Positions 25,749 through 34,970 are shown, counted from the stretch's first letter. The stretch is 57,117 bases of DNA from Muricomes intestini (GCF_004346165.1 NZ_SLZZ01000022.1:1-57117); one strand, 5' to 3'. Notes: a model not told the origin generated them from the sequence alone. Translations and numbers: made by a program.

Positions 25749-25821
25749 ATGATACCAGGGTCAAAAGGTCATGCTTTTTCATGCAAGCATGAAACGTATG
25801 ACCTTTTGACCCTGGTATCAT
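25749..25821. repeat. Family A repeat, short form A2 with perfect 24-bp arms
   Basis: Positions 25749-25772 and 25798-25821 are exact reverse complements over 24 bases (a GATACCAGGGTCAAAAGG core). Between them is the CATGCTT...AAGCATG hairpin shared with the long copies. It lacks the long middle block seen at 5933-6030, so it is an internally deleted or minimal form of the same element. Confidence 0.85.
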
Positions 25822-25849
25822 CCTATATATTTATAGCAGAGGTACTTAT

Positions 25850-26467
25850 ATGCCAAGTGATGGAGCAAAAACTAAGATTACAATTATAAACACAGCAATA
25901 GGGTTATTTAAAGATAAAGGATATCAAAATGTATCTATAAAAGATATCTGTGATTCTCTGAATATCCAAAGGGGAACCTTTTATTATCATTTTAATAGCA
26001 AAGACGCTATTATCGACTCTTTCTATGATGATATCGAAATTCCACAGCAATATCAGTCCAAAATCATTACTACCGACAATTGCTGGCTGAAGCTGTGGCT
26101 TCTTTTTAAGCCTACCATAGACTGGACAGTGGAGATGGGCTCTGACATATTGTCAACTATTATTATGATAAATCTGCAAAATGGCCGTTCTACTTTTTTC
26201 CCGTCTGCAGAGGACAGCACGAAAGAAAATACACTGCAGATAATAAAAAAAGGGCAGAGGGAAGGGCAATTTCTCAATTCCCGAGCCCCGCTGGACATCT
26301 ACCACACAATCCGAAATCAGATTCTTGGAATTTGTCTTATATGGTGTACGAAGGACGGTGCTTTCAATGAAAGTCAGGAAATACACGATTCATTGATTTC
26401 TATCCTGCAGGTCGAATCTTCTTGTGTCGAAGAAGAAAAGGAATGGGTGCAAAATGATAAAAGCTAA
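25850..26467 (+). CDS. TetR-family transcriptional regulator
   Basis: A 205-residue regulator. The N-terminal helix-turn-helix is clear: 'TIINTAIGLFKDKGYQNVSIKDICDSLNIQRGTFYYHFNSKDAII' (about residues 11-55). The remainder is a helical ligand-binding domain without recognisable family. It is divergent from the oxidoreductase gene and presumably represses it through the inverted repeat at 25635-25678, with the enzyme's substrate or product as inducer. AGAGG lies seven bases before the ATG; open frame upstream of it runs through the repeat and is not coding. Confidence 0.88.
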   Translation: MPSDGAKTKITIINTAIGLFKDKGYQNVSIKDICDSLNIQRGTFYYHFNSKDAIIDSFYDDIEIPQQYQSKIITTDNCWLKLWLLFKPTIDWTVEMGSDILSTIIMINLQNGRSTFFPSAEDSTKENTLQIIKKGQREGQFLNSRAPLDIYHTIRNQILGICLIWCTKDGAFNESQEIHDSLISILQVESSCVEEEKEWVQNDKS

Positions 26468-26488
26468 CAGGAGGTTAACTAAGAAATT

Positions 26489-26929
26489 ATGATACGCGAA
26501 TTAGAATTAGACGACAAAGAATTATATCTGAATATGGCACATGATTTTTACCGTTCGCCGGCGGTACTGCATCCGATACCGGATTCTTATATAGAGCGTA
26601 CTTTTGAGGAGTGCATGAAAAGTGACACCTATGTAAAGATTTATATCATGGAATATGAGGGGAAACCGGCAGGATATGGAATGCTGGTTAAGACATTTTC
26701 TCAGGAAGCAGGAGGGTATGTGTACTGGCTGGAAGAGCTTTATATCATGGAGAAGTACCGCTCGAAAGGATTAGGCAGTGAATTCTTCAATTATGTAGAA
26801 AAGAACCGGGAAGAGGAAGTCACACGCTTCCGCCTGGAGGTGGAAGAGGATAACACCAGAGCAAGGGAACTTTATAAAAGATTGGGATATAAAGATCTGG
26901 ATTACCGCCAGATGGTAAAGACATTTTAA
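26489..26929 (+). CDS. GNAT-family N-acetyltransferase
   Basis: A 146-residue GNAT protein. Motif A is visible as 'LEELYIMEKYRSKGLGSEFFNYVEK' (acetyl-CoA pyrophosphate loop R/Q-x-x-G-x-G in 'RSKGLG'). Motif B is 'FRLEVEEDNTRARELYKRLGYKDLDYRQMVK'. The acceptor substrate is unknown. The nearest AGGAGG (about 26469) is 14 bases from the ATG, longer than usual, so initiation may be weak. The next gene, a cupin, starts 19 nt after the stop. Confidence 0.88.
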   Translation: MIRELELDDKELYLNMAHDFYRSPAVLHPIPDSYIERTFEECMKSDTYVKIYIMEYEGKPAGYGMLVKTFSQEAGGYVYWLEELYIMEKYRSKGLGSEFFNYVEKNREEEVTRFRLEVEEDNTRARELYKRLGYKDLDYRQMVKTF

Positions 26930-26948
26930 AAACAGGAGGAAAAATGGC

Positions 26949-27296
26949 ATGACAAAAGCAGGAGAAAGAAAAGTAGAAACAGTAGAAAGAGCAAACGGAG
27001 GGGCCGGGTTTATTATGAAAGAGGCTCTGCTTACACCGGAACAGCTGGGCAGCCATTGTGGAATGTTTTCTCAGGTTACGCTGAAGCCAAATTGTGAGTT
27101 GGGATATCATGAGCATCATGGGGAGACAGAAACCTATTATATCCTTTCAGGGCGGGGAATGTACGATGATGATGGCAAAGCAGTCCCTATAGGAGCGGGA
27201 GATGTCCTGTTCTGTGAAGACGGAAAAGGACATGGGGCTAAAAACACAGGGAACGAGGATCTTGTATTTGTAGCTTTAATACTAAAAACAAAATAG
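26949..27296 (+). CDS. Small cupin-domain protein
   Basis: A 115-residue single-domain cupin. Motif 1 is 'GYHEHHGETETYYILSGRGMYDDDG' with the metal-binding His-x-His and Glu residues, and motif 2 is 'GDVLFCEDGKGHGAKNTG' with the last His. Such small cupins bind a metal and act as isomerases, oxygenases or sugar-binding proteins; the role is not deducible. AGGAGG lies at good spacing, and it is probably co-transcribed with the acetyltransferase. Confidence 0.85.
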   Translation: MTKAGERKVETVERANGGAGFIMKEALLTPEQLGSHCGMFSQVTLKPNCELGYHEHHGETETYYILSGRGMYDDDGKAVPIGAGDVLFCEDGKGHGAKNTGNEDLVFVALILKTK

Positions 27297-27329
27297 AAGA
27301 CTATGTGGAGGCCGTTCTGTCAGGAGTGT

Positions 27330-28424
27330 TCATGAAATCGTCTCCCCAAGTGCTTTCAGCAGCCGTAAATTATCTTCGGGACGCATGATACAGAAACGTA
27401 CATATTCACCTTCCAGACACTGGAAGGAGGAGCAGTCACGTATCATGAGTCCATTTTTTATGCAGGAGACGAAGACATCTGCGGCAGTAATCCTGTCCTT
27501 GTGTATATGAATCAGTATGAAGTTGGCCTGGGCCTCATAAACGGTAATCTGCGGAAAACGGCGCAGCTCCTGCAGCATCCGGGCTCTTTCACTGAGAATG
27601 AGGGAGCGGGTTTTCTGAATATATTCTGTGTCCTCCAGCATAAGCTTGCCCGCGAAGGCTCCTATGCTGTTTAAAGACCAGGGAATCTGGTGTTCTTTGA
27701 CAGCGGCGAGGAAGGAAGTATTTCCGGTAACTCCATACCCTAAGCGGAGGCCGGGAGCGGCAAAGAATTTGGAGACCCCCCGCAGAATCATGAGATTATC
27801 AAAATCCTCCACAAGAGACATGGCAGTGACTTCTGAGACATCAGAGGCAAACTCCACGTAGGTCTCGTCAACCATGACGAAAGTCTGTAATTCCCTGCAT
27901 ATTTCGAGAATCCTCCGCATCTCTTCCGTAGTAACTGCAGAGGAAGTGGGGTTATTTGGATTGCATATGATGAGCAGGTCATAGCAATTCTGCAGCTTTT
28001 TAGTAAAGTCTGAAATATCCAGCCGGAAATTTTCATCTGGATTGAGATGATAGTATTCCTGTATACTTTCGGAGAAGGAGAGTTCTCTTGCATATTCAGA
28101 GTAAGTGGGGCCAAGTATCAGAGTTTTTTTCGGACATCTCTGTTCTATGAGAAGGGCGATGAGTTCGGTGGAACCGTTCCCCACCATTACATAGTCAGGG
28201 GAGACATGGCAGTAACTTCCGATGACACGGCGCAGGTCAGTATATTCTCTGTCTGGATAGGAGGAGATAATATCCAGATGGCGGGCCACTTCACCCTTTA
28301 CCTTTTCGGAAAGCCCCAGAGGATTTACATTAGCACCGAAGTTGACGATAGAATCCTTAGGAATTTTGTAGTGCTCAGCAACTTTTTCTAAATCACTGCC
28401 GTGAAAACTTGAAATTGTACTCAT
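27330..28424 (-). CDS. PLP aminotransferase, CobD / histidinol-phosphate aminotransferase-like
   Basis: A 364-residue class I/II aminotransferase-fold enzyme. 'FHGSDLEKVAEHYKIPKDSIVNFGANVNPLG' is the start typical of threonine-phosphate decarboxylase CobD. 'CNPNNPTSSAV', 'MVDETYVEF' and 'RGVSKFFAAPGLRLGYG' (with the PLP-binding Lys) are the usual catalytic segments. CobD-type enzymes make the aminopropanol linker of cobalamin, while close relatives act in histidine synthesis. No cobalamin or histidine gene is in this window, so the specific reaction stays open. It is divergent from the large operon that follows. Confidence 0.8.
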   Translation of the reverse strand: MSTISSFHGSDLEKVAEHYKIPKDSIVNFGANVNPLGLSEKVKGEVARHLDIISSYPDREYTDLRRVIGSYCHVSPDYVMVGNGSTELIALLIEQRCPKKTLILGPTYSEYARELSFSESIQEYYHLNPDENFRLDISDFTKKLQNCYDLLIICNPNNPTSSAVTTEEMRRILEICRELQTFVMVDETYVEFASDVSEVTAMSLVEDFDNLMILRGVSKFFAAPGLRLGYGVTGNTSFLAAVKEHQIPWSLNSIGAFAGKLMLEDTEYIQKTRSLILSERARMLQELRRFPQITVYEAQANFILIHIHKDRITAADVFVSCIKNGLMIRDCSSFQCLEGEYVRFCIMRPEDNLRLLKALGETIS

Positions 28425-28460
28425 GTATACAATCTCCTTTCAAAATCTTTTATTCACCCG

Positions 28461-28490
28461 TTGCAAGAAATACCATAAAGATGATATAAT
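28461..28490 (+). promoter_or_regulatory. Promoter of the 28.5-33.9 kb operon
   Basis: TTGCAA (28461-28466), an 18-base spacer and TATAAT (28485-28490) preceded by TGA (an extended -10) lie 57 bases before the start at 28548. Confidence 0.6.
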
Positions 28491-28547
28491 TCATTATAGC
28501 GTGCTTATGAAAAAATGCAATGAAAGAAATATGAGTAGGTGACCAAC

Positions 28548-31500
28548 TTGAAAAATAAGATTAAACGTCTTTCCAAAGGGGATTTTCATATTCCTCAGCC
28601 GGAGATTATTTTCCCGGAGACACGGATTATTATGCGCGTCGGGGAAGGTGAGATGTACAAAGGAAGTTTTTCCCTGCAGAATCAGGGAGAGGGAACGATC
28701 AGGGGGCTTGTATACCCCTCTTCTTATCGTGTCCATTGTGAAGAACAGGGCTTTGATGGGAATCCGGTTAATATTTATTATACATATGACGGCTCAGGAT
28801 TGCTGCCGGGACATGTGGAGCATGGAAGATTTACGATTGTCTGCAACGGAGGAGAATACAATGTTGCGTTTACGGCAATCATTGAGAAGCCTTTTGTAAT
28901 GACAAGTTATGGAAAAGTCCAGAGCCTGGAGGATTTTAAGAAGCTTTCTTTCAGAGACTCAGCAGAAGCGGAGAAGCTGTTCCGCTCCAGAGACTTTTAC
29001 GAGATATTGAAATATGAGGACAAGCGCATACAGGCACTGTACAACAATATGCGCAAGTGGGAGCTGGACCAGCAGGCACTTGAAGAGTTTCTGGTGGGCT
29101 GTAAGCAGAAGGAGAAGATATTCCTGACACTGGAAGAAGAGAGCCGTGCATTTATGGAGGTGGAGCAGGCACGGAAAGAGACCCTTACAGTGAAGAAAAA
29201 TACATGGGGATTTTTGTTTGTGGATGTATATACGGCAGGAGATTTCCTGACAGTAGAGCATTCCAAGGTTACCACCGAAGAGTTTATAGGAAATTCATAC
29301 CGTCTGGAGTATATCATTTCAACAGAGCATCTCCACAGGGGAAGCAACTTTGGTCAGATTATTCTTGAGACACCTTATGAGACACTCAAATATGAGATTG
29401 TAGTGGAAAAGGATGTAAGGCGGGACGAGGAATACCGTGCTGCAGACAAGGAATTTGTCAGCATTGTCCAGAGGTACCTGACTTATGAGGCGGGCCGGAT
29501 TGATTTAAACACATGGACGGAAGAGTCACTGAAGAAGATTGAACATCTGCGGAATGAGAACGGCAGAAACGAAATATATCTTCTTGTTCATGCCCACATC
29601 TGTCTTCTTGGAAATCGTTTTGACGAGGCAAAACTGATTTTGGAGTCTTACAATTACAATCGATTTGCTATAGGTAAAAATGTGGAAATAAGCTCTTATT
29701 ATTTATATCTTACTACCTTATTGAGCAATGACTCCATTGGCCAGAGGCGGGTGGCAGAGGAATTGTCCAAATCTTATTTGAAGCATCCGGAGAGCTGGAT
29801 GATTCTCTGTATGCTGGTGAATGTGGATTCAGAATATAAAATTTATAGTGAGCGTCTGCGTGCGCTGGAACGTCAGTTCTATGAGGAGAAGGCACATAGT
29901 GTGTGGTTCTATATGGAGGCCTTTAAGTGCTTCCGTGATAAGAGCTCTTCTTTGAAGAAACTGGGCACCTTTGAGGTGCAGGTACTTCACTTCGCGGCAA
30001 AGCATAAGCTTATGACAAAAGAGCTGGCTCTGTACACGGCAAATCTGGCAAGTCAGCTGAAGCAATTTGACAGACATCTTTTTGAAACACTGGTTCTGTC
30101 ATATAAGATGTATGAAGAGTATATGATTCTTACAGCTATCTGTACACTGCTGATTAAAGGGAACTGTGTGGGCCCGGAATATTTTAAATGGTATGAAGAT
30201 GCTGTGGAATCGGAGCAAAAGATTGCACAGCTATATGAATATTATATGGTCTCTATCCAGGAGGAGCGTTTTCATAAGGCACTGCCCAGATCCGTGTATT
30301 TATATTTTATGCATGGAAACATGTTGGATTATCGCAAGTGTGCACTATTGTATTCAAATCTCATCACATATGAAGATGAATCCAGTGAAATTTATGCTCA
30401 TTACAGGGATGAGATGGAGGCATTTGCGTGGAATCAGCTGGAAAGACGACACATTGATGAGAGGCTGCGTATTATCTACAAGCGATTCATTGTAGAGGAG
30501 GCCATGAACACAGAGCGGATTAAGGCACTGTTTGATATTTGCTATGCCTATGAAATTACAACCAAAATACCGAACATGAAGTTTATTTATGTCATAGCCG
30601 ACGACGGGAATATTGTGCAGAGAGTACCTTATACTGACAGAGGAGCACAGGTATTCCTTTATTCAAAGACCGACCGTCTTGTGTGGGAGGCCAGGGACGG
30701 AAGGCATTACACTGACTCTATTCCTTATGAGAGCCGCCGGCTGTTTTATGAGCTTCGCTATATGGACATGTGCAAAAAGTATTTAAACGGTATGCGCATG
30801 AGCCGGCAGAAGGAAGAAGAGGAGCCTCTGACCCTGGACGTTGTCAAGGGAAAAGGGGTAGAAAATTACGAGGAAGAAGAATTGTTCACCTTCTGCAGTA
30901 AAACGATCAGGGAGAACAATTACGAGAATGATGATTTTCTGACCTATATCTGTTTTGAGCTGTTTAAACAGGGAAATTATGACAAGGTGATTCTGACTTA
31001 TCTTGCAAATTACTACTGTGGTGCAACTGTGGACATGAAAAGGCTTTGGCGGGAGGCAAAAGAATACGAGGTTCATACTCATAACCTGGCAGAACGGATT
31101 CTGACACAGATGTTGTTTTCGGAGGAGTTATTTGCAGAGGTACAGATATTTGAGGAATATTATGCGGAAGGTGCGTACTTCAGGCTTCAGCAGGCATATC
31201 TTGCCTATATGGCCAGAGGTTATGTGGTGGAAGACCGGAAGATAGGCAAGAGTGTAATCGACATCATATGTAAAGAGTATGAAAAGGGAGAAGACACTAT
31301 TGATATCTGTAAGATTGCAGTTCTGAAATATTATTCGAACCGGGAATACAGTTCCGGGACGCGCAAGACATTGAAGAAGTTTCTGCAGGAGCTCAGCGGA
31401 AAACAGATTTACTTTCCATTTTTCCTTGCCTATGAAAAGGACTGGTTGATTGAGCTTCAGCTCTGGGACAAGACCTTAATCGAATATAAAGGTCAGAAGG

Positions 31501-31838
31501 GCAGCCGTGTTATGCTTTACTATCAGCTCCAGAAGGGAGATTTTGAAGAGGTGGATTATTCCATGGAAGTGCTGACCCCAATGTATGAGGACCTTTATGT
31601 GAAAAAGTTTGTCCTGTTTGCAAATGAAAAGCTGAAATATTATTTCAAAGAGACAATCGACGGCAATACATACCGCAGTGATAAGGAAATCTGCATAAAG
31701 GAAGTAGAGGCTGGGGAATTAGGGAGATATGGCCGCCTGAATGATATTCTCCTGTGTGAAGGCGAAGAGAGAGAAAACAGGATGAAATCCTATGCAGTAG
31801 AAGATGCAGTAGCGGTACATATGTTTGGAAGGTATTAA
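28548..31838 (+). CDS. Large DUF5717-like protein: beta domains plus helical repeats
   Basis: A protein of about 1096 residues with no signal peptide or membrane segment. The first 290 residues hold two beta-rich modules. The first ('GEMYKGSFSLQNQGEGTIRG...FTIVCNGGEYNVAF') resembles the Ig-like 'N.G.G.L.G' domain often attached to Hsp70-like proteins; a helical linker of about 85 residues separates the two. Beyond about residue 300 the chain is alpha-helical with TPR-like character (rich in Tyr, Leu, Glu), suggesting a scaffold. I recall this as the database family DUF5717, confined to clostridia; no function is known to me. A TTG start at 28548 with AGGTG six bases upstream is likely; GTG 28539 is an alternative. 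Confidence 0.75.
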   Translation: MKNKIKRLSKGDFHIPQPEIIFPETRIIMRVGEGEMYKGSFSLQNQGEGTIRGLVYPSSYRVHCEEQGFDGNPVNIYYTYDGSGLLPGHVEHGRFTIVCNGGEYNVAFTAIIEKPFVMTSYGKVQSLEDFKKLSFRDSAEAEKLFRSRDFYEILKYEDKRIQALYNNMRKWELDQQALEEFLVGCKQKEKIFLTLEEESRAFMEVEQARKETLTVKKNTWGFLFVDVYTAGDFLTVEHSKVTTEEFIGNSYRLEYIISTEHLHRGSNFGQIILETPYETLKYEIVVEKDVRRDEEYRAADKEFVSIVQRYLTYEAGRIDLNTWTEESLKKIEHLRNENGRNEIYLLVHAHICLLGNRFDEAKLILESYNYNRFAIGKNVEISSYYLYLTTLLSNDSIGQRRVAEELSKSYLKHPESWMILCMLVNVDSEYKIYSERLRALERQFYEEKAHSVWFYMEAFKCFRDKSSSLKKLGTFEVQVLHFAAKHKLMTKELALYTANLASQLKQFDRHLFETLVLSYKMYEEYMILTAICTLLIKGNCVGPEYFKWYEDAVESEQKIAQLYEYYMVSIQEERFHKALPRSVYLYFMHGNMLDYRKCALLYSNLITYEDESSEIYAHYRDEMEAFAWNQLERRHIDERLRIIYKRFIVEEAMNTERIKALFDICYAYEITTKIPNMKFIYVIADDGNIVQRVPYTDRGAQVFLYSKTDRLVWEARDGRHYTDSIPYESRRLFYELRYMDMCKKYLNGMRMSRQKEEEEPLTLDVVKGKGVENYEEEELFTFCSKTIRENNYENDDFLTYICFELFKQGNYDKVILTYLANYYCGATVDMKRLWREAKEYEVHTHNLAERILTQMLFSEELFAEVQIFEEYYAEGAYFRLQQAYLAYMARGYVVEDRKIGKSVIDIICKEYEKGEDTIDICKIAVLKYYSNREYSSGTRKTLKKFLQELSGKQIYFPFFLAYEKDWLIELQLWDKTLIEYKGQKGSRVMLYYQLQKGDFEEVDYSMEVLTPMYEDLYVKKFVLFANEKLKYYFKETIDGNTYRSDKEICIKEVEAGELGRYGRLNDILLCEGEERENRMKSYAVEDAVAVHMFGRY

Positions 31839-31870
31839 GAGAAACAATCAGCATAAGCAGGAGGTTTATC

Positions 31871-33154
31871 GTGGGACAAGGCAATATAATTGGATATGAA
31901 ATAAATGATAAGGCCTGCCAGATCAGCTTCTATAACGATCAGCAGCTTGAACCGGAGACTCTGGAGGTGGATTCTGATAATTATCAGATTCCTCTGATTA
32001 TCGGTAAGCTGAGAGATACATGGGCCTACGGCAAAGAGGCGAAGCGTCTTGTGACTGTTAAAGAAGGATTTACAGTGACCAGGCTTTTGGAGAAGAGCCT
32101 GGCAGGAGAGAAGATTGAATTTGGGGAAGAGACATATGATGCGGTATGGCTTCTGTCCAAGTTCATTCAAATGTCCCTGCAGCCTTTTCCGCAGATAGAA
32201 GGCATTGTCTTTAGTGTGCCGGAGCTGACTGAAGAGTTGGCGCGTCTCCTGCGGGGAATTGCGGTCAGAATGAATGTTGATAAAAGGCATATTTTTATCC
32301 AGGACTATAAAGAAAGCTTCTGTAACTATTTGTTTTATCAGCCGAAGGAGCTCTGGCAATATGAGGCGGCATTGTTTTGCTGTGAAAGAAATGAGATCAG
32401 GGCATACATGCTGCGCCGGTTAAAGCCCGGCCTGGGGGGCGGCAAGACTACGTTTGTAACTGTGGACGAGGTGGCAAGCGCTCATATGAAGGAACTGGCC
32501 GCGGTCTATCCTGTGTTGAATGAAGACAAGGCAAAGGAGGCAGATGCACGTTTCACTAAGTTCATCGAAGGTGTATTCGATAAGCGGATTGTTTCCTCCG
32601 TTTTTTTGACAGGAGAAGGTTTTGAGAATAACTGGTACCCCACATCCCTGCGGGTTTTGTGCAACGGAAGACGGGCATTTATCGGGAACAATCTTTACAG
32701 TAAGGGTGCCTGTTATACAGCATACCGTAAGATGTTCATGCATATTGAGGATCCGGTGTATCTGTCGGAGACAAAGCTGACAGACCAGATTACAGTTAAT
32801 ATGAGGGTGGATGGACAGGAAATGTGGTATCCTATCGTCTCCTGGGGGGCGCACTGGTATGAGTCCAACAATCAGTGGGAGGTACTGCTGGAAGATGTTG
32901 AGGACATTGAACTGCACGTTGAATCTCTTGTTCAGGGAACCTTGAAGACGGAAGTGATTTCTTTAAAAAACTTCCCGAAAAGAGGGGAGTATTCTATGCG
33001 GCTTCAGATTGAAACTCTATTTCTGGATGAGAAGACCTGCAAGATCACTGTGCGTGATGTAGGCTTTGGAGAGTTCTTCCTGCCTACAGATTTCCAGGAG
33101 GAGAAGATTATACATTTAGGAGGCAACGATGGGAAGTTTAATTCTCTGTCATGA
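31871..33154 (+). CDS. DUF5716-like protein with degenerate actin/Hsp70-type fold
   Basis: A 427-residue protein. 'IIGYEINDKACQISFYN' at the N-terminus has the spacing of the phosphate-1 strand of the actin/Hsp70 superfamily but lacks the D-x-G-T signature. 'FIQDYKESFCNYLFYQ' and 'EAALFCCERNEIRAYML' occupy the phosphate-2 region, again without D-x-G-G. 'SSVFLTGEGFENNWYPTSLRVLCNGRRAFIGNNLYSKGACYTA' is a convincing adenosine-motif segment. The last 130 residues are beta-rich. So it looks like an ATPase-fold protein that may no longer hydrolyse ATP. The GTG start has AGGAGG six bases upstream. The end overlaps the next gene by 26 nt. Confidence 0.7.
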   Translation: MGQGNIIGYEINDKACQISFYNDQQLEPETLEVDSDNYQIPLIIGKLRDTWAYGKEAKRLVTVKEGFTVTRLLEKSLAGEKIEFGEETYDAVWLLSKFIQMSLQPFPQIEGIVFSVPELTEELARLLRGIAVRMNVDKRHIFIQDYKESFCNYLFYQPKELWQYEAALFCCERNEIRAYMLRRLKPGLGGGKTTFVTVDEVASAHMKELAAVYPVLNEDKAKEADARFTKFIEGVFDKRIVSSVFLTGEGFENNWYPTSLRVLCNGRRAFIGNNLYSKGACYTAYRKMFMHIEDPVYLSETKLTDQITVNMRVDGQEMWYPIVSWGAHWYESNNQWEVLLEDVEDIELHVESLVQGTLKTEVISLKNFPKRGEYSMRLQIETLFLDEKTCKITVRDVGFGEFFLPTDFQEEKIIHLGGNDGKFNSLS

Positions 33155-33896
33155 CAGACATGCAACGCATCCCTATGAAATTACAAGGATCCATTGTAAG
33201 ATATTTACAATTGAGGAATTATGCTATTATCTGTGTAATAATCTTTATCTGGTGGATTACACAATTATGAATGAACAGCTCTGTACATGGCTGGACGAGG
33301 AGATTGGAATGCCGGAACTGGCGGCAGACTTAAGGGACGTTATCCGCATGCGCGGTTCGGTGGAGAAGTTTGTTTTGACAATCTTGAAAAGCTCCAGGAT
33401 ATTCAGAGAGCCGGAGATGATCCGTATTCAGAATGTGCTGGAGCGTCTGAAGAATCAGAAGGATATTGAGAGGCAGAAATTCAAGGGAGACAACCTTTTA
33501 GAGAGCGGTGAAATTGAGGAGGCAATTCTTGTGTATCAGGCCATACTCAATGAGGAAGCGGATGAGAGTGTGGATCCCAAGTTCTATGGGAAGATTTATG
33601 CCGGCCTGGGAGCCGCCTACGGAAGGCTTTTTCTGTATCAGGAGTCGGCCAAGATGTATGACAGAGCTTATCAGATATGCGAAGATACCCAGCTGCTAAA
33701 GCCATATCTCTATGCATCTTATAAATATATGTCCCTGGAGGAGTATCATATTTTGTTGACGAAGCATGATGATTATGTGGAGGTCAATGCCCAAATGCGG
33801 CAGGAGATGGAAGATATCAAGGAGCACTTACAGATGGAGCGAAGTGCTGCACTGCTGGAAAAATGGAAGCAACAGTATAGAAGAAGCCACATATAG
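33129..33896 (+). CDS. Helical (TPR-like) protein, third gene of the DUF5717/5716 operon
   Basis: A 255-residue protein. The N-terminal half ('FTIEELCYYLCNNLYLVDYTIMNEQLCTWLDEEIGMPELAADL') is a helical domain. The C-terminal half contains TPR-like helices ('KFKGDNLLESGEIEEAILVYQAIL' and 'AGLGAAYGRLFLYQESAKMYDRAYQI') and ends in a short charged coil. AGGAGG lies five bases before the ATG inside the preceding gene, so translation is coupled. I know of no characterised member; it probably assembles with the two upstream products. Confidence 0.7.
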   Translation: MGSLILCHDRHATHPYEITRIHCKIFTIEELCYYLCNNLYLVDYTIMNEQLCTWLDEEIGMPELAADLRDVIRMRGSVEKFVLTILKSSRIFREPEMIRIQNVLERLKNQKDIERQKFKGDNLLESGEIEEAILVYQAILNEEADESVDPKFYGKIYAGLGAAYGRLFLYQESAKMYDRAYQICEDTQLLKPYLYASYKYMSLEEYHILLTKHDDYVEVNAQMRQEMEDIKEHLQMERSAALLEKWKQQYRRSHI

Positions 33897-33950
33897 AACC
33901 GGGGAAGTGAAGTGTGTTTTATAGGGACTGGAATTGAGCATGGAAGGCGT

Positions 33951-33979
33951 TTGACACAAAGTGCGAAATGTGTTATTAT
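33951..33979 (+). promoter_or_regulatory. Strong sigma-A promoter of the amino acid ABC operon
   Basis: TTGACA (33951-33956), a 17-base spacer and TATTAT (33974-33979) leave a 5' leader of roughly 115 bases before the ATG at 34104. Confidence 0.7.
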
Positions 33980-34103
33980 GTGCAGGTATTTTAGCAAGGT
34001 AAAGTAATCAATTGATAAAAGAAGAAAGTGAATTGCGCTGGCCAGTTTATGTTTTGAAAAATATAGGCTGGTCAGTATACTGGATTGAGGAGGACATTAT
34101 ATT

Positions 34104-34952
34104 ATGAAGAGAAACTTGGCAGCGGCAATGGCAGCCATACTTGTACTGTCGGCAGGCTTAGTGGGATGTGGGGATAAAAGTAAGGATGCATCTGCCGGTA
34201 ATTCTGCAAAGACGGAGAAAAAGGCGGATGTAACCAACGAGGAAAAGAAAGAGGGAGACACTTTTACAGTAGGGTTTGATGCAAGCTTTCCGCCCTACGG
34301 ATACAAAGATGACGACGGAGAATATGTAGGCTTTGATTTAGATTTGGCCCAGGAAGTGTGTAAGAGAAACGGCTGGGAGCTGGAGAAACAGCCAATTGAC
34401 TGGGATGCCAAGGACATGGAGCTTAATTCCGGGACAATCGATTGTATCTGGAACGGATTTACCATAAACGGGCGCGAAGAAGACTATACATGGTCAGAGC
34501 CCTACGTGGATAACAGTCAGGTGGTGGTAGTTTCCCAGAACTCGGGAATTAAGACTTTAGATGATCTTGCAGGTAAAATTGTGGAAGTACAGGCTGATTC
34601 CTCTGCATTGAAAGCACTGGAGGGGGATCAGAAGGAATTGGCAGGGACATTTGGGACACTGACACAAGTGCCGGATTATAATACCGCGTTCATGGACTTA
34701 GAAGCAGGGGCAGCGGAAGCCGTTGCTATGGATGTGGGGGTTGCAGATTATCAGATTGAATCAAGAGGAGACGGATACGTTATACTGGATGATTCTATTT
34801 CTACCGAACAGTATGCTGTCGGCTTTAAAAAAGGAAATGAGAAACTTAAGGACCAGGTACAAAAGACGCTGGATGAGATGGCCAAAGACGGTACATTTAT
34901 GACTATCGCAGAAAAGTGGGGCGTTGAGGATGCTGTCTGCCTGGGCAAGTAA
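34104..34952 (+). CDS. Polar amino acid ABC transporter substrate-binding lipoprotein
   Basis: A 282-residue lipoprotein. It has a signal peptide with lipobox 'AGLVGC' (Cys at about residue 22), a charged linker, and then the SBP_bac_3 fold starting 'FTVGFDASFPPYGYKDDDGEYVGFDLDLAQEVCKR', the family signature. 'IDCIWNGFTINGREEDYTWSEPYVDNSQVVVV' is the ligand-binding crossing strand. It delivers an amino acid (a polar one or cystine) to the membrane subunits encoded 18 and 10 nt further along. It is the first gene of a three-gene operon with its own promoter. Confidence 0.92.
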   Translation: MKRNLAAAMAAILVLSAGLVGCGDKSKDASAGNSAKTEKKADVTNEEKKEGDTFTVGFDASFPPYGYKDDDGEYVGFDLDLAQEVCKRNGWELEKQPIDWDAKDMELNSGTIDCIWNGFTINGREEDYTWSEPYVDNSQVVVVSQNSGIKTLDDLAGKIVEVQADSSALKALEGDQKELAGTFGTLTQVPDYNTAFMDLEAGAAEAVAMDVGVADYQIESRGDGYVILDDSISTEQYAVGFKKGNEKLKDQVQKTLDEMAKDGTFMTIAEKWGVEDAVCLGK

Positions 34953-34970
34953 ATCCGGAGGATTAAAAGA

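Noticed and set aside
28951-29347. Overlapping minus-strand frames within the large DUF5717-like gene
   Set aside because: Three mutually overlapping short frames without ribosome sites inside one long coding frame.
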